From contig JBCCFX010000073.1 of the NCBI GenBank assembly GCA_039029515.1, positions 1 to 16,589 of the forward strand: a stretch of DNA of 16,589 nt, in the 5' to 3' direction. This document shows positions 1 to 7,780 of the stretch, piece after piece. The notes beneath the pieces were generated by a model that was not told the origin of the DNA, made no database searches, and saw only the letters and a list, made by a program, of their open reading frames with translations. The translations under genes were made by a program, and so were the position numbers. Position 1 is the first letter of the stretch. Each line of letters opens with the position of its first letter. The stretch comes from JBCCFX01 sp039029515 (lineage in GTDB: Bacteria; Planctomycetota; Phycisphaerae; Phycisphaerales; SM1A02).

Positions 1-1
1 C

Positions 2-1804
2 TTCGGCAGCTGGTCCATTCGATACAGCCCTGATGGTGAACACCTGCTGACCGCAGGCTTCGACAATCGGGCCGCGGTCTGGGATGCAGACACAGGAGAA
101 CATGTCTTTGATCTCCGTGGATACAACCTCCCGGTCCGAGTTGCGGAATTCTCGCCAGACGGTCAGCTGATTGTCGCCGGCGGTTCCGGCGGTATTCGGT
201 CGTTTCGCGCGCGAACCGGTGAACTCGTCACCGTCGCCCTCAGTGAGCAAGGTGAGTTGCATGCGCTTGATTTTCATCCCGATGGCCATACGTTCGCAAT
301 GGGGGGTGATGCCGCGGATGTTCGACAATGGAACAGTGCACATGTGACCGGATCGGTCGATCTGATCGGACACTACCGGCTCGTCTTTGAATCGGTGGTC
401 AATACGAATGGACGCCTGGTATACTCGGTTGCGCAAGATGGCTCGCTCCGTTCATGGGATGCGATGACCGGTGCGCAACGGTGGGTGCAATTCGAAGATA
501 GCGCAGGTTTCAGCAGCATTGACCTGACGCCAGATGACCGAATCCTGATGACGACGAGCGGCGATGGCTGGCTTCGTGCGTGGAACGCCGCGACCGGCAG
601 TCGCCTCTGGTCACGCAAGACGGGCGGACGCGTTCGAAATCTGATCATCTCACCAGACGGTTCATTCTGCGTCGCAGGCGCTCCGGCCGAGGACTTGCCC
701 GCCACGTTTGAAGGCGCGATCTTCGGTATCTGGGACGTCCAGACAGGAGAATCACTGCAGACGATCGAGGGTCATGACGGCGGGATGAGACGCATGGCGT
801 TCACATCAGATGGAACGCGCGTCGCAACCACGTCGAACGATGGCACCGTCCGGCTCTGGTATGTTCCCGATGGCACGAACGCCGGCGTGCTTCACGCACC
901 GGGCGAGAGCACACCGAACGCGGTCACGTTCACACATGATGATTCCATGCTCATCGTCGGCCATGCAGACGGCCTGCTCGCGGTGTGGGATGTCGAGAAG
1001 GAGACCATGGCGTGGTCGCGAGCAGCGCACAACTCAACCATCGGATCCGTACAACTCACCGACGATGGCACACGCATTCTGACCTCCGCCTGGCATAACC
1101 CTGAGGTTCGTCTCTGGCACATCGATTCCGGCGAGCTTCTCCTCGAGCTTGATAGCGAAACCACCGGGCTGTCCGACGCGATATTCCTGCCGAACGATGC
1201 TGGCATCGTGACTTCGGGCATGGAAGGTAAACTTCGTATCTGGGAGTTGTCGCCGCCGGTCAGCGCGCAGCCCATTCGCTCTGCGACGCTCGTGTCTGCG
1301 TCTCAGCGGCATCGAGACAAACTCGATGCGATCGAAGGCATCGAGACGAATTCAAAACTCGCCGTCGCCGCCCGCGAAGAACAGCGTCCATTGGATGCGA
1401 TGGCAATTCTCGACGACACGGATCAGTATCTCGATGTGTTGCCGGAACAACATCCACTTCACGGTAAGATCGACCGGGAAAGGGCGTGGACGCAGCCCCT
1501 CATCGATGTTGACGAGTCACCGGTCATGCTTGAGGCCGACGAACGCGTTGTGTACACCGGCACCTACGGCCCGGTACAAATCCGCGATTCGGATGGAATC
1601 CTCGTGTTATCGCATGACGATCTCGCAGGTGATCAATCACTACTCCCGCTTGGTGATCATCGCTTTCAATCGCTTGCCATGGATTGGATTCGGGTGCGAT
1701 TTGAATTCGATGGCCATCCAATGGCGTGTCGAATCGTCGGCGAGTATCTGACGGGTACACCCACTCAACACGAACGCACACCGGCGCCGCCAGATCCGGG
1801 TTAA
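2..1804 (+). CDS. WD40-repeat beta-propeller protein, 5' truncated by window edge
   Basis: The reading frame is open from base 2 with no stop before TAA at 1802-1804, so about 600 residues of a larger protein are visible and the true start lies to the left. About ten WD40-type repeats can be counted, with spaced cores such as 'SPDGEHLLTAG', 'SNDGTVRLW', 'VAVWDVEKE' and 'GMEGKLRIWEL'. These cover roughly residues 1-420. Ten blades exceed one seven-blade propeller, so two propellers or one plus a partial are likely. The last 175 or so residues have no WD motif and look like an alpha/beta tail rich in acidic residues. In planctomycetes such propellers often form the C-terminal half of Ser/Thr protein kinases; that is a guess here because the N-terminus is missing. 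Role: protein-protein scaffold. No signal peptide or membrane segment is visible in this part. A TTG at 257 could be read as a start, but the same repeat pattern continues upstream of it. Confidence 0.9.
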   Translation, partial: FGSWSIRYSPDGEHLLTAGFDNRAAVWDADTGEHVFDLRGYNLPVRVAEFSPDGQLIVAGGSGGIRSFRARTGELVTVALSEQGELHALDFHPDGHTFAMGGDAADVRQWNSAHVTGSVDLIGHYRLVFESVVNTNGRLVYSVAQDGSLRSWDAMTGAQRWVQFEDSAGFSSIDLTPDDRILMTTSGDGWLRAWNAATGSRLWSRKTGGRVRNLIISPDGSFCVAGAPAEDLPATFEGAIFGIWDVQTGESLQTIEGHDGGMRRMAFTSDGTRVATTSNDGTVRLWYVPDGTNAGVLHAPGESTPNAVTFTHDDSMLIVGHADGLLAVWDVEKETMAWSRAAHNSTIGSVQLTDDGTRILTSAWHNPEVRLWHIDSGELLLELDSETTGLSDAIFLPNDAGIVTSGMEGKLRIWELSPPVSAQPIRSATLVSASQRHRDKLDAIEGIETNSKLAVAAREEQRPLDAMAILDDTDQYLDVLPEQHPLHGKIDRERAWTQPLIDVDESPVMLEADERVVYTGTYGPVQIRDSDGILVLSHDDLAGDQSLLPLGDHRFQSLAMDWIRVRFEFDGHPMACRIVGEYLTGTPTQHERTPAPPDPG

Positions 1805-1891
1805 GGACATCGACAGACGTGTCATCATGTTGCCCGCTGTCACACCCTTGTTGCGCGATTCCTGTGCGCGGCTGATCAGGATTACTGAGCC

Positions 1892-3403
1892 ATGAACCCA
1901 TATACACTCATCTCGGCTGGCGTCACAGTCGTCTGCGTGTTCGCGAACGCACTCCACGCCGCGCACGAGATCGGATCTCAGAACACCTCATATGCAGCCG
2001 TTCAATTGACATCGGATCAAGCCGCGCAGGACGTGGCGCTTCTTCGCCGCGCAATTCAGGAGATACATCCTGGCTACGGACGATTCACAAGTGCATCCGC
2101 GATGGACAGCCTGTTCGATCAACTCGAACATAATGTTCAGGATGGAACGACCGACACCGACTTGGTACGCGGTATTTCAGTCGTTCTTGGGCATCTCCGT
2201 TGCGATCACACGATTGCCGAGTTGCCGGACGCGATGTCCACGCATCGCAACACAGTGCCGAGCTATCTACCGTTCACGTTTCGCCTCTTCGGGTCACAGA
2301 TGTACATCGATCAGCCGATCGCTGAACATCCAACCCTGAAGCGGGGCGATGAAGTGATCTCGATCAATGGCATTGCCGTACGGACGATCCTCGCCGATGT
2401 CGCACCGCTGGTGCCCGTGGATGGCTGGACCGACTCGAGTCGTCGTTGTCGCCTGGAGTACTCAAGCGAGTTCCTCGGTGATGCGATCGATCACTTCTGG
2501 CCAATGCTGTACGGCTGGCCGGACACATGGTCGATCGAAATCCAGTCACGTGCATCTGGTCGGCGGGAGACGATCTCAGCATCGCCGGTGACTTACGTCG
2601 AGTGGCTTGCGGTCGCCGATGCACAAGGGCGGTATCGAAACTTCAGGGACGAGGTCACCGTGCAATCCATGGGCGATGATGCGGCGGTGCTGACTATCGG
2701 CACGTTCGTCAATTACCGAGATCCTGTTGAACCGTCAGCCGTGTTCGATCCCATCTTTGATCAGTTGGCGGCCGATTCGATCCAGCACCTGATCATCGAT
2801 CTTCGCGCATGCGGCGGAGGATCGGACGACGTACCTCGCGAGCTGCTGACGTACCTGATTCCGGATGCGCCGGCGATGGGTAAACAGCGACCGTGGGTCC
2901 GTGCCACGAATGTCGGCGATCTTCGGCCTCACCTGTCGACGTGGGATGAATCCATCTTCGATGCGCCAGCAGAGCTGTTTCGTGATCTCAACAATGGGTA
3001 CTTCGAATTGCTGATGCCGCTCTCAGCAGCGCCGGCGACCAATCGACACAATGTCTTCACGGGCGACGTCACAATCCTGTGCGGCGCAGCAAACTCATCG
3101 GGCGCGACCATGTTCATCGCCGTGGCGTCAGATCATCACAATCGTCTGGTCGTCATCGGTGAGCCGACCGGCGGCAGCACAGAAGGTCCGACGGCGGGCG
3201 TCATAACGTTCCTGCGGCTGCCACACAGCGACATCACCGTCCGTGTACCGCTCCTGCGGAGCTGGGCAAACGTATCGCAACCGGTCCCTGGCCACGGTGT
3301 GCAGCCGGATCTGCGCATCGAGATGGATGTTGACGACTGGCTGAATGATCGCGATGTCGTTCTCGAAGCCGCTTTCGCACGCGATCGCGCGAAGAACAAC
3401 TGA
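1892..3403 (+). CDS. Secreted S41-family (C-terminal processing protease-like) peptidase
   Basis: 503 residues. The N-terminus MNPYTLISAGVTVVCVFANA followed by LHA is a Sec signal peptide with probable cleavage near residue 23-25, so the protein should act in the envelope or outside. A PDZ-like segment lies at about 148-165 ('GDEVISINGIAVRTIL'). The S41 core starts near 298 with 'HLIIDLRACGGGSDD'. The nucleophile region is 'NSSGATMF' (Ser402/Ser403), followed by 'VVIGEPTGGSTEGP', typical of the family. The lysine that pairs with serine in CtpA-type enzymes about 25 residues later is absent; the only lysine after the serine is near the C-terminus (about 501). It therefore resembles tricorn or IRBP-type S41 members, or is degenerate. 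The start is ATG with a weak AGGA at 1878-1881. The gene follows the WD40 gene after 87 bases and converges on the DinB gene with 5 bases between the stops. Substrate is unknown. Confidence 0.85.
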   Translation: MNPYTLISAGVTVVCVFANALHAAHEIGSQNTSYAAVQLTSDQAAQDVALLRRAIQEIHPGYGRFTSASAMDSLFDQLEHNVQDGTTDTDLVRGISVVLGHLRCDHTIAELPDAMSTHRNTVPSYLPFTFRLFGSQMYIDQPIAEHPTLKRGDEVISINGIAVRTILADVAPLVPVDGWTDSSRRCRLEYSSEFLGDAIDHFWPMLYGWPDTWSIEIQSRASGRRETISASPVTYVEWLAVADAQGRYRNFRDEVTVQSMGDDAAVLTIGTFVNYRDPVEPSAVFDPIFDQLAADSIQHLIIDLRACGGGSDDVPRELLTYLIPDAPAMGKQRPWVRATNVGDLRPHLSTWDESIFDAPAELFRDLNNGYFELLMPLSAAPATNRHNVFTGDVTILCGAANSSGATMFIAVASDHHNRLVVIGEPTGGSTEGPTAGVITFLRLPHSDITVRVPLLRSWANVSQPVPGHGVQPDLRIEMDVDDWLNDRDVVLEAAFARDRAKNN

Positions 3404-3408
3404 CTCGA

Positions 3409-3909
3409 TCACAGCGTCGCCGGCGCGTCGGCCATGAATGTCCATTCGACGACCGCGCTCGGCGGGAGTTGTTTGACGTCAAGCTGCCGCAGCATGTTGA
3501 GACACTGGGCTCGATGATGCATGCCGTGCGTCAGCACATGCGTGAGCACGGCGCCGCGCGTAAACGCATAGGTCTGATCGCCGCGCGATCCGGTGACGAC
3601 TTCATCGTTCGGATGAGCCTGCGCAGACTTGGCCAGATCGTTGTTCAAGGCGTCAAGCAATGTCCGGCATTCAGCCACCGATCGACGCTGCGATTCGAGC
3701 CGCTCTCGCTGGTCTCGACCCGCCAGAAGATCACCCCAGCCTTGCATCGCACCCAGGATGTGATTCACCGTGTCATGGAGTGAGCCCATGCCAATCGGAA
3801 ACACACGGTGGAAGTCGTCGTCGCTGAGGTCTGCGCACGCATCAAGCAGTGCGTGGGTCGCCCATTGATTCTGCGCAAGAAGGATTGTGATGGGATCGTG
3901 TTCTGCCAT
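3409..3909 (-). CDS. DinB-family four-helix metal-binding protein
   Basis: 166 residues, the usual length of DinB/YfiT-like proteins. The metal-ligand pattern is complete: His50 in 'LHDTVNHIL', and His128 and His132 in 'LTHVLTHGMHHRAQ', matching the family pattern H...HxxxHRxQ. The N-terminal 'QNQWATHALLDACADLSDDDF' is also typical of the first helix, where the protein compares ligandless but conserved W/N positions. Members are cytoplasmic, bind a divalent metal and include thiol-dependent S-transferases and damage-induced proteins; the substrate of this one cannot be told from sequence. No signal peptide or membrane segment is present. The ATG at 3907-3909 is the only plausible start in frame, without a strong Shine-Dalgarno. 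The gene is transcribed toward the S41 peptidase, tail to tail, and is divergent from the b562-like gene, so it is probably monocistronic. Confidence 0.88.
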   Translation of the reverse strand: MAEHDPITILLAQNQWATHALLDACADLSDDDFHRVFPIGMGSLHDTVNHILGAMQGWGDLLAGRDQRERLESQRRSVAECRTLLDALNNDLAKSAQAHPNDEVVTGSRGDQTYAFTRGAVLTHVLTHGMHHRAQCLNMLRQLDVKQLPPSAVVEWTFMADAPATL

Positions 3910-4004
3910 GCCGATATGGTATGGAATTCATGACATTGGATGAAATCATCGGGGCACTGAAGTACGTTGGTCATTTGGTTCGCAAGCCCTCATCATGATC
4001 AGTC

Positions 4005-4010
4005 AAGGAG
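4005..4010 (+). promoter_or_regulatory. Shine-Dalgarno sequence fixing the start of the b562-like gene
   Basis: AAGGAG ends 8 bases before ATG 4019-4021. The in-frame ATG at 3995 lies upstream of this site and has no such sequence, so 4019 is preferred. It also gives a cleaner signal peptide. Confidence 0.75.
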
Positions 4011-4018
4011 TCTGCCGT

Positions 4019-4528
4019 ATGCCTGGTCTTCATCGCGTGGTTGTTGGCGGTGCATCGATCGCCTGTATCGCAATTGGCATGGTCGCGTTCGCGCAGGATC
4101 GCCCGGCAACTGCACCAAAGCCTGCGCCGGAACAAGTGTCAGCCCCTGAAGCGGTGGACGAACCGACGTTTGGTGATGCCATGGGCGAGATGATGCAGGC
4201 GCTGCGTCGCCTGTCACGCTCGCCGCTCGATGCATCGTCACTCGCGGATGACCTCGCATATGTCGATGCGATTCAGGCTGGGCTCGTGCATTCCAAGATG
4301 ACGCTGGACACCGTGAAGAAGTCGTCCAACGCGACGTCAGTGCACGGTGACGATCATGCTGCGTACGCCAAGGCATTCCGCGCCCAACTTCATGCCGGGC
4401 TCGCGGTGGCCGTGGAACTTGAAAGCGCGCTGCTGGATGGAGACGGCGACGCCGCTCGCGCACAGATTCCGAAGCTGAAGAAGATTCGTGATGATGGCCA
4501 TCGCGACTATCAGGCGCGACAGTGGTAG
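4019..4528 (+). CDS. Exported cytochrome b562-like four-helix protein
   Basis: 169 residues from the chosen start. Residues 1-25 form a signal peptide ending 'GMVAFA', followed by a Pro/Ala-rich linker to about 48. The rest is helical and lines up with E. coli cytochrome b562 (recalled from memory): 'DAMGEMMQALRRL' puts Met55 at the position of heme ligand Met7, and the C-terminal 'KIRDDGHRDYQ' puts His161 at the position of His102. The helix spacing between them, including 'FRAQLHAGLAVAVELESAL' against the third b562 helix, also agrees. The expected role is a periplasmic, non-covalently heme-bound electron carrier. Family members without heme also exist, so heme binding is inference. There is no CxxCH motif. 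The gene is convergent with the CpeT-like gene, with 37 bases between the stops, and divergent from DinB. Confidence 0.7.
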   Translation: MPGLHRVVVGGASIACIAIGMVAFAQDRPATAPKPAPEQVSAPEAVDEPTFGDAMGEMMQALRRLSRSPLDASSLADDLAYVDAIQAGLVHSKMTLDTVKKSSNATSVHGDDHAAYAKAFRAQLHAGLAVAVELESALLDGDGDAARAQIPKLKKIRDDGHRDYQARQW

Positions 4529-4565
4529 CGCATCGCACCGAGTCTGCGCACGTACATGACGATGA

Positions 4566-5255
4566 TCATGAAGCGGGTGGAATGCCATCACCATGCTTGA
4601 CGAATCGGTAACCGCCGGCGGTTGCACCCCAGACCTGCTCATGCTGATCGTTCCAACCACGATCCCAGGACATCAGTTCGTCCGCGGTGATGGTGACTTC
4701 GCTCGTGGCATAGGTCGCGCCTCGCAATGAGCTCGTGCATTCCGCATCAACGGTGGCCCCAACGAACGATCCATCGGCAACCGCATCGAGCAGGATGGCG
4801 CATCCTTCGCGTATGGCCAGGTCCGAAGGTGTCATGCCATCAAATCGTGACGGTTCTCGATACGCACCCGCATAGTCAAGCGGTTCACCCGGCAATGCGT
4901 ACACATCACTGCGCAGCTGGCCCGATGCATCACGATGCACGTGGTACATGCGTTGACGATAAGGGCGATCAAGTGCGGAGGCCGCTGCTTGCTCAACGTA
5001 TAGCCAGGCGCCGTCTTCGCGCGCGGTCCAGACCGGAGTCATGACGAGGCGTATGTTGAAGTAGTTGTCAGGATCGGCCAGTTCCTGCGCACTGCTATCA
5101 AACCAGCCGGTCATGGCGCTGACGAGCGCGCGACATTCCTCGTCGACTGTTGCATCCGTTTTCTGGGCGGATTTACAGGACAGCGCGGAACACGCGACAA
5201 CAAGGAGCATCGCAGTTCGGGCCACACATAGACGCATCTGAAGGTGTCGTTTCAT
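4566..5255 (-). CDS. CpcT/CpeT-family protein with export signal, probable lipoprotein
   Basis: 229 residues from the chosen ATG (5255). The N-terminus 'MKRHLQMRLCVARTAMLLVV' has a basic start and hydrophobic core. It ends in 'ACSALSC', a near-lipobox that would make Cys27 the lipidated residue, although Ala at -3 is not ideal. The body carries CpcT/CpeT family signatures: 'WLYVEQAAA' (84-92), 'RPYRQRMYHV' (97-106), 'EGCAILL' (150-156), 'ECTSSLRGATY' (172-182), 'SWDRGWN' (196-202) and 'VWGATAGGYRF' (208-218). In cyanobacteria this family attaches bilins to phycobiliproteins; relatives in other bacteria have no established role. No phycobilisome gene is nearby, and an exported form would not meet cytoplasmic phycobiliproteins. 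The longer reading (TTG at 5291) and ATG 5264 are alternatives; none has a clear Shine-Dalgarno. Family assignment is firm, function is not. Confidence 0.8.
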   Translation of the reverse strand: MKRHLQMRLCVARTAMLLVVACSALSCKSAQKTDATVDEECRALVSAMTGWFDSSAQELADPDNYFNIRLVMTPVWTAREDGAWLYVEQAAASALDRPYRQRMYHVHRDASGQLRSDVYALPGEPLDYAGAYREPSRFDGMTPSDLAIREGCAILLDAVADGSFVGATVDAECTSSLRGATYATSEVTITADELMSWDRGWNDQHEQVWGATAGGYRFVKHGDGIPPAS

Positions 5256-5600
5256 GTGGACCATTGTTGCCCACGGCGAGGATTTCGCCAATTCGTATCC
5301 ATCGTTGGCGGCTGGCTGAAGACCGGCTCTGAGCGTCCGGTATCACGAAAGATTAGAACGATTCCGATGTGTCAATGCGTTCAACGAACTTTGTTGGGTT
5401 CCTCGGCATCATCAAGGCGCCCATGACGTAAAGAAGAGGTAGTCGGCATGCCGGTTCGGCAGTATGCTGCACACTGAGGTTTGGGGTTTCCGGGGTCGGA
5501 ATTGGCGAATATCGGCGGAGAAACGCGTCCCCACACGCATACAGCCCAGCTTGACACTGGCTGTTACTTCGCATGTTCAGAACCACTGGAGGAGGTCAGC
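5256..5600. other. Intergenic region upstream of two divergent genes
   Basis: No convincing gene lies here. The stretch 5340-5400 is more AT-rich than its surroundings and contains TTGACA on the minus strand (5375-5370), a possible -35 for the CpeT-like gene, but the matching -10 (TCTTTC, 17-base gap) is poor. On the plus strand TTGACA at 5551-5556 is a perfect -35, but the hexamer 17 bases later (TGTTCA, 5574-5579) is a weak -10. A perfect 10-base palindrome CGGCATGCCG (5444-5453) overlaps a small hairpin, TGCCG-GTT-CGGCA (5449-5461). Either could be an operator or chance. Confidence 0.5.
5588..5595 (+). promoter_or_regulatory. Strong Shine-Dalgarno sequence fixing the DHOR start
   Basis: GGAGGAGG lies 5 bases before ATG 5601-5603. 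A longer in-frame reading from TTG 5481 would add 40 residues of no recognisable character and bury the signal peptide, so 5601 is the start. Confidence 0.85.
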
Positions 5601-7730
5601 ATGGCGCTGCATCCACGTACACGGTCTACGGGTCTCTCAGCTTGTCTTGCGACAGCGCTGATGACAACTGTTGCTTCGGCTGATCTGAGCGGGACATCGT
5701 TTGATGTCACCGTGTCACACACGGGTGTGTTCGCGACGTCATCTTCGACGACGCACAGCTACGGCTCGATGGAAACACTGGCAGACCCGAATGCGATGGC
5801 ATTCACGATGGATCTCGAGAGCCCCGCATCAGGCTTGCGCGGCAACTCGATTAGCATTGACTTCTCCAACTTCGGTCTTGGTGACTTCGCCGGCGAAACC
5901 GGCTCGCTCACGATCGACAACATTGCTGAAGACATTGACCCGACGACGCTCATTCTGATTGATGGCAACGCGCAGGTCGTCGGCAGCGTGTCAGGCCTTG
6001 GTTCATCACTGTCGGCAACGTGGCAAGTCGATGACATTCTTCCGTTCCTCGCGCCGACGATCACGGTCGCGTGGGACAGTCTGTCCGGCTTTGAACCCGT
6101 CAAGCCGCAGCCGGCCGCAGGCGAACCGCTTGCAGGCCTGACGCTGATCGAGCTTGATCGATTCAATCTCGGCAAGGACGCGTTCGAGCAGAATTTCCTC
6201 CCGGAAGATGGTCTCGGCCCTGTGTTCAACAAGCAGAGCTGCGCCAACTGCCACAACAACCCGATCGGTGGTTCCGGCGCACAGACCGTGACGCGATTCG
6301 GCCAGGCGGGCAAGGGTGGCTTTACCGGTCTTGACGGACTCGGCGGCTCGCTGCTTCAGCAGTCCGCAATTTCACCGGACTGCCTGGAAGACATTCCCGC
6401 GGAAGCCAACGTCTTCGCCCAGCGTCTTACACCGAGTGTGCTCGGCGGTGGCCTGATTGAGGCGATCGAAGATGCCGACATCCTCGCCAACATCCAGCCC
6501 GGTCCGGATGTGACCGGTGTCGCCCGCATGGTGAACCCGCTGGAAGATCCCGGCTCAACGATCGTTGGCCGCTTCAGCTGGAAGGCCGGCGTCGGCACGA
6601 TCCTGACGTTCTCGGGCGATGCGGCACTCAATGAAATGGGCCTGACGAACCGCCTCGTGCTGACGGAGAATGATCCGAACGGTACGAACCCGCCGGAACT
6701 CGCAGACTGTGACACCGTCCCTGATCCGGAAGACGGTCCTGAGGGCGGCGTGCCTGGCGCACCGCACTTCATCGACCGCGTCACGGACTTCCAGCGATTC
6801 CTCGCGGCACCGCCGCAGACACCGAAGTCAGGCATGACCGGTGAGACGGTATTCAACAACCTCGGTTGCGCCGTGTGCCATACCGCGGAATACACCACAC
6901 GTGTCGTCCCGGGACTGGAAGACGCGATTGCCGGCCAGGTCATTCGTCCGTACTCGGACTTCCTTGTGCACGACATGGGTCTTGCGGCTGACTTCATCGC
7001 CGACGGCCCGATCGGCGAACGTGAGATTCGTACGCCGGCACTGTGGGGCCTGTCACTGCGTGACCCGCTGTGGCATGACGGTCGTTTCGGCGCCGGTACG
7101 TTCGCAAGCCGTGTCACGGATGCGATCATGGAACACGGTGCGGCGCTCAGCGAAGGCGAAGCATCCGCTGAAGCATTCGATATGGCGTCGTTTGATGACA
7201 AGCAGGCGCTGATCGCGTTCCTCGAGTCGCTCGGCCGTCGTGAATTCGACGTCGACCGTGACAACCACATCGACATGACCGATTACCTCGATTTCGTTGC
7301 ATGCCTCGGATCCGGCATCACGCCGGACGATGCCTGTGCGATCCACGACATCGATCAGGATGGCGATGTGGATCCCGACGACTTCGCGAGCTTCCTGCTC
7401 GTATTCGAGGGTCCACTGACCGACTGCAACGCCAACGCCAACCCTGACATCAGCGACATCGTCAATGGCAGCAGCACCGACGCCAACAACAACGGCATCC
7501 CCGATGAGTGTGAATGCCCGACCGACTGCGCACCGGATAACGGTGATGGCACGTTCGGCAACGGCGAGATCAACATCGACGATCTGCTCGCAGTGATCAA
7601 CGCGTTTGGTGCCGCTGGCGCCAACCCGTGTGACGTCGCTCCGGACAACGGTGATGGCACGTTCGGCAACGGCATCGTGAACATTGACGATGTGCTTGAG
7701 GTCATCAACACGTTCGGCCCGTGCTCATGA
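5601..7730 (+). CDS. Secreted di-heme c-type cytochrome (DHOR/DUF1111-like oxidoreductase) with dockerin-like tail
   Basis: 709 residues. Signal peptide to about residue 27 ('MTTVASA' then DLS). Residues 28-165 are an unassigned Ser/Thr-rich beta domain. The DHOR body (about 170-545) has two heme c sites: C214-A-N-C217-H218 in 'GPVFNKQSCANCHNNP', and C423-A-V-C426-H427 in 'VFNNLGCAVCHTAEY'. Further family motifs are 'PYSDFLVHDMG', 'EIRTPALWGLSLRD' and 'LWHDGRF'. After it come a canonical EF-hand pair (DVDRDNHIDMTD near 549; DIDQDGDVDPDD near 583), two Asp/Asn-rich motifs ('DCNANANPD', 'NNNGIPDECEC') and an extended-loop EF-hand pair (643-709) ending FGPCS. The family resembles di-heme peroxidases and MauG; its substrate is unknown. 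The attached modules suggest a cell-surface or extracellular location. The S8 protease gene follows after 50 bases without a terminator, so the two are probably co-transcribed. Confidence 0.88.
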   Translation: MALHPRTRSTGLSACLATALMTTVASADLSGTSFDVTVSHTGVFATSSSTTHSYGSMETLADPNAMAFTMDLESPASGLRGNSISIDFSNFGLGDFAGETGSLTIDNIAEDIDPTTLILIDGNAQVVGSVSGLGSSLSATWQVDDILPFLAPTITVAWDSLSGFEPVKPQPAAGEPLAGLTLIELDRFNLGKDAFEQNFLPEDGLGPVFNKQSCANCHNNPIGGSGAQTVTRFGQAGKGGFTGLDGLGGSLLQQSAISPDCLEDIPAEANVFAQRLTPSVLGGGLIEAIEDADILANIQPGPDVTGVARMVNPLEDPGSTIVGRFSWKAGVGTILTFSGDAALNEMGLTNRLVLTENDPNGTNPPELADCDTVPDPEDGPEGGVPGAPHFIDRVTDFQRFLAAPPQTPKSGMTGETVFNNLGCAVCHTAEYTTRVVPGLEDAIAGQVIRPYSDFLVHDMGLAADFIADGPIGEREIRTPALWGLSLRDPLWHDGRFGAGTFASRVTDAIMEHGAALSEGEASAEAFDMASFDDKQALIAFLESLGRREFDVDRDNHIDMTDYLDFVACLGSGITPDDACAIHDIDQDGDVDPDDFASFLLVFEGPLTDCNANANPDISDIVNGSSTDANNNGIPDECECPTDCAPDNGDGTFGNGEINIDDLLAVINAFGAAGANPCDVAPDNGDGTFGNGIVNIDDVLEVINTFGPCS
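7527..7730 (+). repeat. Tandem extended-loop EF-hand (dockerin-like) module, two copies
   Basis: Two in-frame copies begin at Cys643 (7527) and Cys677 (7629). Each has the pattern C-x(0-2)-APDNGDGTFGNG-x-[IV]-NIDD-[LV]-L-x-VIN-x-FG. The copies share 27 identical bases (7539-7565 and 7647-7673). The second half fits an EF-hand loop (NGxINIDD gives positions 5-12), but the first half is longer than the canonical DxNxDG. The copies at 9530-9730 are the same type. Confidence 0.8.
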
Positions 7731-7780
7731 ATGAGTACGGCCTGAACATACTCCGCGCCTGAGGGCAAGGAGAGGTATCC

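Noticed and set aside
4528..4548. Possible hairpin GCGCA...TGCGC between the convergent b562-like and CpeT-like genes
   Set aside because: The stem is only 5 base pairs with an 11-base loop and no T-tract, too weak to call a terminator.
5551..5579. Perfect TTGACA with TGTTCA 17 bases downstream as a promoter for the cytochrome gene
   Set aside because: The -10 matches at only two positions, so it is recorded within the intergenic description and not called as a promoter.
5353..5586. Minus-strand open frame of 77 codons in the intergenic region
   Set aside because: No Shine-Dalgarno, no recognisable motif, and it covers the expected promoter area of the cytochrome gene. A real small gene cannot be fully excluded.
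6356..7276. Long minus-strand open frame of 306 codons across the cytochrome gene
   Set aside because: It is antisense to a strongly supported coding region with two heme motifs. Its translation is low-complexity Ser/Pro/Arg and matches no family, and it has no ribosome site.
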